A DNA stretch of 5,930 nt from positions 1-5,930 of the forward strand of contig JAQVGB010000056.1 in the NCBI GenBank assembly GCA_028696915.1, written 5' to 3'. Below the pieces are notes generated by a model. That model saw nothing but the letters and a program-made list of their open reading frames with translations, did not search any database and was not told the DNA's origin. Source of the stretch: Candidatus Dojkabacteria bacterium. GTDB lineage: Bacteria > Patescibacteriota > Dojkabacteria > SC72 > JAFGCJ01. Numbering within the stretch: the stretch's first letter is position 1; each line of letters opens with the position of its first letter. Shown piece by piece: positions 3,700-5,930 of the stretch. A program made the translations under genes and the position numbers.

Positions 3700-5930
3700 A
3701 TGTTTTTTAAAGCATCGCCAAAGCGGATGATAGAGAAGTATCTGCGGATCGTCTCGTCTGCCCGCAAAAAAGCGGCCTCTGCCGAGGATATGCAGACGAT
3801 TGGATCACGGATTAACGGCAAGCTTGCCCAACGGCTGGATTCAGCGGGTTTTCATGATGTGGCTGAGCATATTGTGCTTGGTCGCGAAGGTTCATCGACT
3901 GATGTCACACCGGAGGGAAACGTCGAGACAGCGAAGAAGGCAGGGCTTTTGAGCATGCTGATCGAGGGTTACCGGTCCCGGCCGCTTTCCCGGAGGCTGA
4001 TGCTTCTGGGTGGGGGCGCGGTTGTCGGTGGGGCGGGATTTCTTGCGGTCCTTGCCGTCATGGTGTGGTATCGGGGAGGGACACTTGTGCGGATAGGTGA
4101 GCAGGGGGTAGCTCCGTCAATTCTTTCATTGGAAAAGAAAATTGAAACAGAATACGGAGTAGGGGTCTCGTCAAATTCGTTCACAATAGTTGCGCAAAAT
4201 GGCGCGGTGTTCAGGGCGCAGGGCATAGAACATAGAATTACCCTTGTGCCGCCAATTGAGCTTGATGTTGTACTCTCCCCTGATGGGAAAAGGGTTACCG
4301 TGACTCCAGCTGAGGATCTTGTGCCGGAAACTGAATATCGACTCTCGCTGATAGAAGGGACGTCTTTTTCAGATGGCACGGCACTACCTGACGATTTCAC
4401 CTGGGCGTTTAGAACGGAGCCGGTGTTTGCGGTGACCGGTATCACGCCGCGAGACGGCTCGTGCTGTGCACCGGTCGATACGGCGATTGAAATTGAATTT
4501 AACTATAAAAATGTCGATCCTGAGGTGTTGTCTGACTATTTCACTATCGAACCTCCGGTTGTGGGACGGTTTGAGCATCAGGGATCGAATATTGTATTTC
4601 TTCCATCGCGACCGTTTTCGGCAAATAGTGTGTATCATGTGACGGTTGCTCAGGGGCTTCCAAACGGTCGGGGCGACGTGCTTCAAAATCCCTCATCTGC
4701 AACATTTCAAATTGGGACCGGGACAAGCGCTGGGCAGTACCTCAATCCGCCGCAGATGTTCTGGTCAGATCCTTCTCCGGTTATTGCGGTGACACAGGAG
4801 CCATGGATTGGCGTGTCGCATTACAACACGACCGGGAATTTCTCCGTATCGCTTTATTCTGCTGAAATCGATGCGGTCCTGCCGGTCGCCGCCGATGAGT
4901 GGAACGTGTACGTGCCTCCCGATCCTGATCATGTCACGAAGCTTCGTGACTGGACGCTGACCCCTGAGGATGCCGTGTTTTTTAATGTCGATGTCAACGG
5001 ATATGGGATCTATCTGCTTGAAGTTTTCAACGAATCCTATGGGCAGTCGATCTACAAGTATCTGATCTACTCGCCGGTTGGGATATCGCTTTCTCATACG
5101 AATAATTCCGATCTCGTGTGGCTATTTGATATGGTCAACAAAGCGCCGGTCCCGGGAGCAACGGTGACGTTTCACGATTTCGATGGCGGCCTTGATGGAG
5201 AAGGGGAAGAATTCACGGTAACAACGGACACAAACGGATATGCCGCAGTCGACCATTCCGGCACCGATGTCATTGTGGCGCAGTCCAACGGAAATCTCGC
5301 ACTTGTCGCCCCGGACCCTGATCACGCGCAGACGTGGTGGGGCGGCTACGCGTCATATGAACATAACACCGACTACCGCGCTTTCGTGTATACCGACCGT
5401 CCGTTGTACCGCCCTGGCGATACGGTCCATTACAAAGTTGTCGCCCGCGCGGAAGACGACATGGAGTATACCGTGCCGGCAAACATGCATCTGACGATGC
5501 GGCTTGGTGATGGTTCCGGATACACGTGGCAGGGCCTTCGTGCACTACCGCTGTTTGAGGAGTCCGTTATCCTTTCTGCGGAATTCGGGACGGCGGTTTC
5601 AGAATTTGTTCTTCCGTCGAATACGATCCCTGGGTATCATGATCTGACGGCGTATCTGGGTGAGGCGGTTGTGGGGTCCGGTACCGTTGCGGTTGCCGAA
5701 TACGAAAAGCCACGGTACACGTTCGAAATGAGTGTCGATCGTACACGGGCGTTTACGGGGGATACCGTCCTTGTAGAGATTACCGGAAGGGACTATTCGG
5801 GAGATCCGGCGGCCGGTGTGTCGGTCGGACTTGCGGTAAATAAAGGCGATATGACGGGTTTGAACTGGATTGAGGGAGTGGATGAGCTGGACCGGATGCA
5901 GTCGCTCTACTACGGAAGCGAGTCTGTTGC
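3700..5930 (+). CDS. Membrane-anchored bacterial alpha-2-macroglobulin with cytoplasmic N-terminus; 3' end outside window
   Basis: The frame is open from ATG 3700 to the window end (743 codons). Residues 1-99 are charged and lack a signal peptide, ending in RRL. Residues ~100-124 (LMLLGGGAVVGG...MVWY) form one membrane helix, so the rest should be outside. Residues ~168-241 and ~243-341 look like two SbsA/Big_5-type Ig-like domains, each with a late P...Y-x-V/L-x-L/V strand and closing F-x-x-G/T. Residues ~460-545 resemble an MG-type domain (KAPVPGATV, then a T-D-x-N-G-Y turn). TDRPLYRPGDTVHYK (565-579) is a hallmark of bacterial alpha-2-macroglobulins, and YEKPRYTFEMSVDRTRAFTGD (668-688) begins the next MG domain. 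The family traps attacking proteases, usually through a thioester Cys-x-Glu-Gln; that site would lie beyond the window. Unlike the usual lipoprotein form, this one has a sizeable inside domain and follows a sigma factor, hinting at signalling. No clear ribosome binding site is seen; ATG at 3727 is an alternative start. Confidence 0.
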   Translation, partial: MFFKASPKRMIEKYLRIVSSARKKAASAEDMQTIGSRINGKLAQRLDSAGFHDVAEHIVLGREGSSTDVTPEGNVETAKKAGLLSMLIEGYRSRPLSRRLMLLGGGAVVGGAGFLAVLAVMVWYRGGTLVRIGEQGVAPSILSLEKKIETEYGVGVSSNSFTIVAQNGAVFRAQGIEHRITLVPPIELDVVLSPDGKRVTVTPAEDLVPETEYRLSLIEGTSFSDGTALPDDFTWAFRTEPVFAVTGITPRDGSCCAPVDTAIEIEFNYKNVDPEVLSDYFTIEPPVVGRFEHQGSNIVFLPSRPFSANSVYHVTVAQGLPNGRGDVLQNPSSATFQIGTGTSAGQYLNPPQMFWSDPSPVIAVTQEPWIGVSHYNTTGNFSVSLYSAEIDAVLPVAADEWNVYVPPDPDHVTKLRDWTLTPEDAVFFNVDVNGYGIYLLEVFNESYGQSIYKYLIYSPVGISLSHTNNSDLVWLFDMVNKAPVPGATVTFHDFDGGLDGEGEEFTVTTDTNGYAAVDHSGTDVIVAQSNGNLALVAPDPDHAQTWWGGYASYEHNTDYRAFVYTDRPLYRPGDTVHYKVVARAEDDMEYTVPANMHLTMRLGDGSGYTWQGLRALPLFEESVILSAEFGTAVSEFVLPSNTIPGYHDLTAYLGEAVVGSGTVAVAEYEKPRYTFEMSVDRTRAFTGDTVLVEITGRDYSGDPAAGVSVGLAVNKGDMTGLNWIEGVDELDRMQSLYYGSESV

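Noticed and set aside
3205..3821. Minus-strand frames opposite the sigma gene (99 and 161 codons)
   Set aside because: They are antisense to a clear sigma-70 protein and show no independent coding features.
3969..4726. Several minus-strand frames under the A2M gene (60-158 codons)
   Set aside because: They are Arg/Ser/Thr-rich shadows of the long plus-strand frame, with no domain pattern of their own.

Overview
The window looks like a bacterial chromosome fragment of mid to high GC. It carries an ECF-type sigma factor, a single-cluster ferredoxin, a DEDDy-type exonuclease and a membrane-anchored alpha-2-macroglobulin. This gene set, the compact spacing and the weak Shine-Dalgarno signals would suit a Patescibacteria/CPR lineage of about 50% GC (Peribacteria/Peregrinibacteria-like). 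That placement is an inference from gene content and no marker gene is present to test it. TGA and TAA are both used as ordinary stops.

Layout. Bases 2-385 (+) are the 3' end of an RNase H-fold exonuclease. Bases ~386-2400 (-) form a visibly AT-richer block, transcribed against its flanks, that reads as a lanthipeptide cassette: a divergent GNAT-fold protein (2356->1907), a 49-codon precursor peptide (1866->1717), and a stand-alone LanM-type dehydratase (1802->342). Bases 2442-2678 (+) encode a ferredoxin. Bases 2679-3036 hold no convincing gene. Bases 3037-3657 (+) encode an ECF-like sigma-70 factor, followed after 42 bases by a large open gene (3700->beyond the window end). That gene starts with a ~95-residue cytoplasmic segment and one membrane helix, then has two SbsA-type Ig-like domains and the MG-type domains of a bacterial alpha-2-macroglobulin.

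The main discovery is the precursor. It is short enough to be missed by ordinary gene calling and its 3' 86 bases lie under the start of the dehydratase ORF. It has an acidic leader with no Lys or Arg, ending in EIELLGG (the double-glycine pattern of class II lanthipeptides), and a 13-residue core TRSTTTCCATGTC made almost wholly of Thr, Ser and Cys. A possible promoter with a perfect TATAAT lies directly upstream. The adjacent enzyme keeps nearly all LanM kinase/lyase-like dehydratase motifs but has no LanC cyclase domain and has Asn where the second active-site His is expected. How the thioether rings would be closed, and whether the enzyme is active, is open.

The second point of interest is the sigma factor followed by a transmembrane A2M protein with a cytoplasmic N-terminus. 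This arrangement resembles a sigma/anti-sigma pair in which the sensor would be an A2M protease trap.

[Format note: the original answer gave no confidence values for features; each confidence of 0 is a placeholder required by the schema, not an estimate.]
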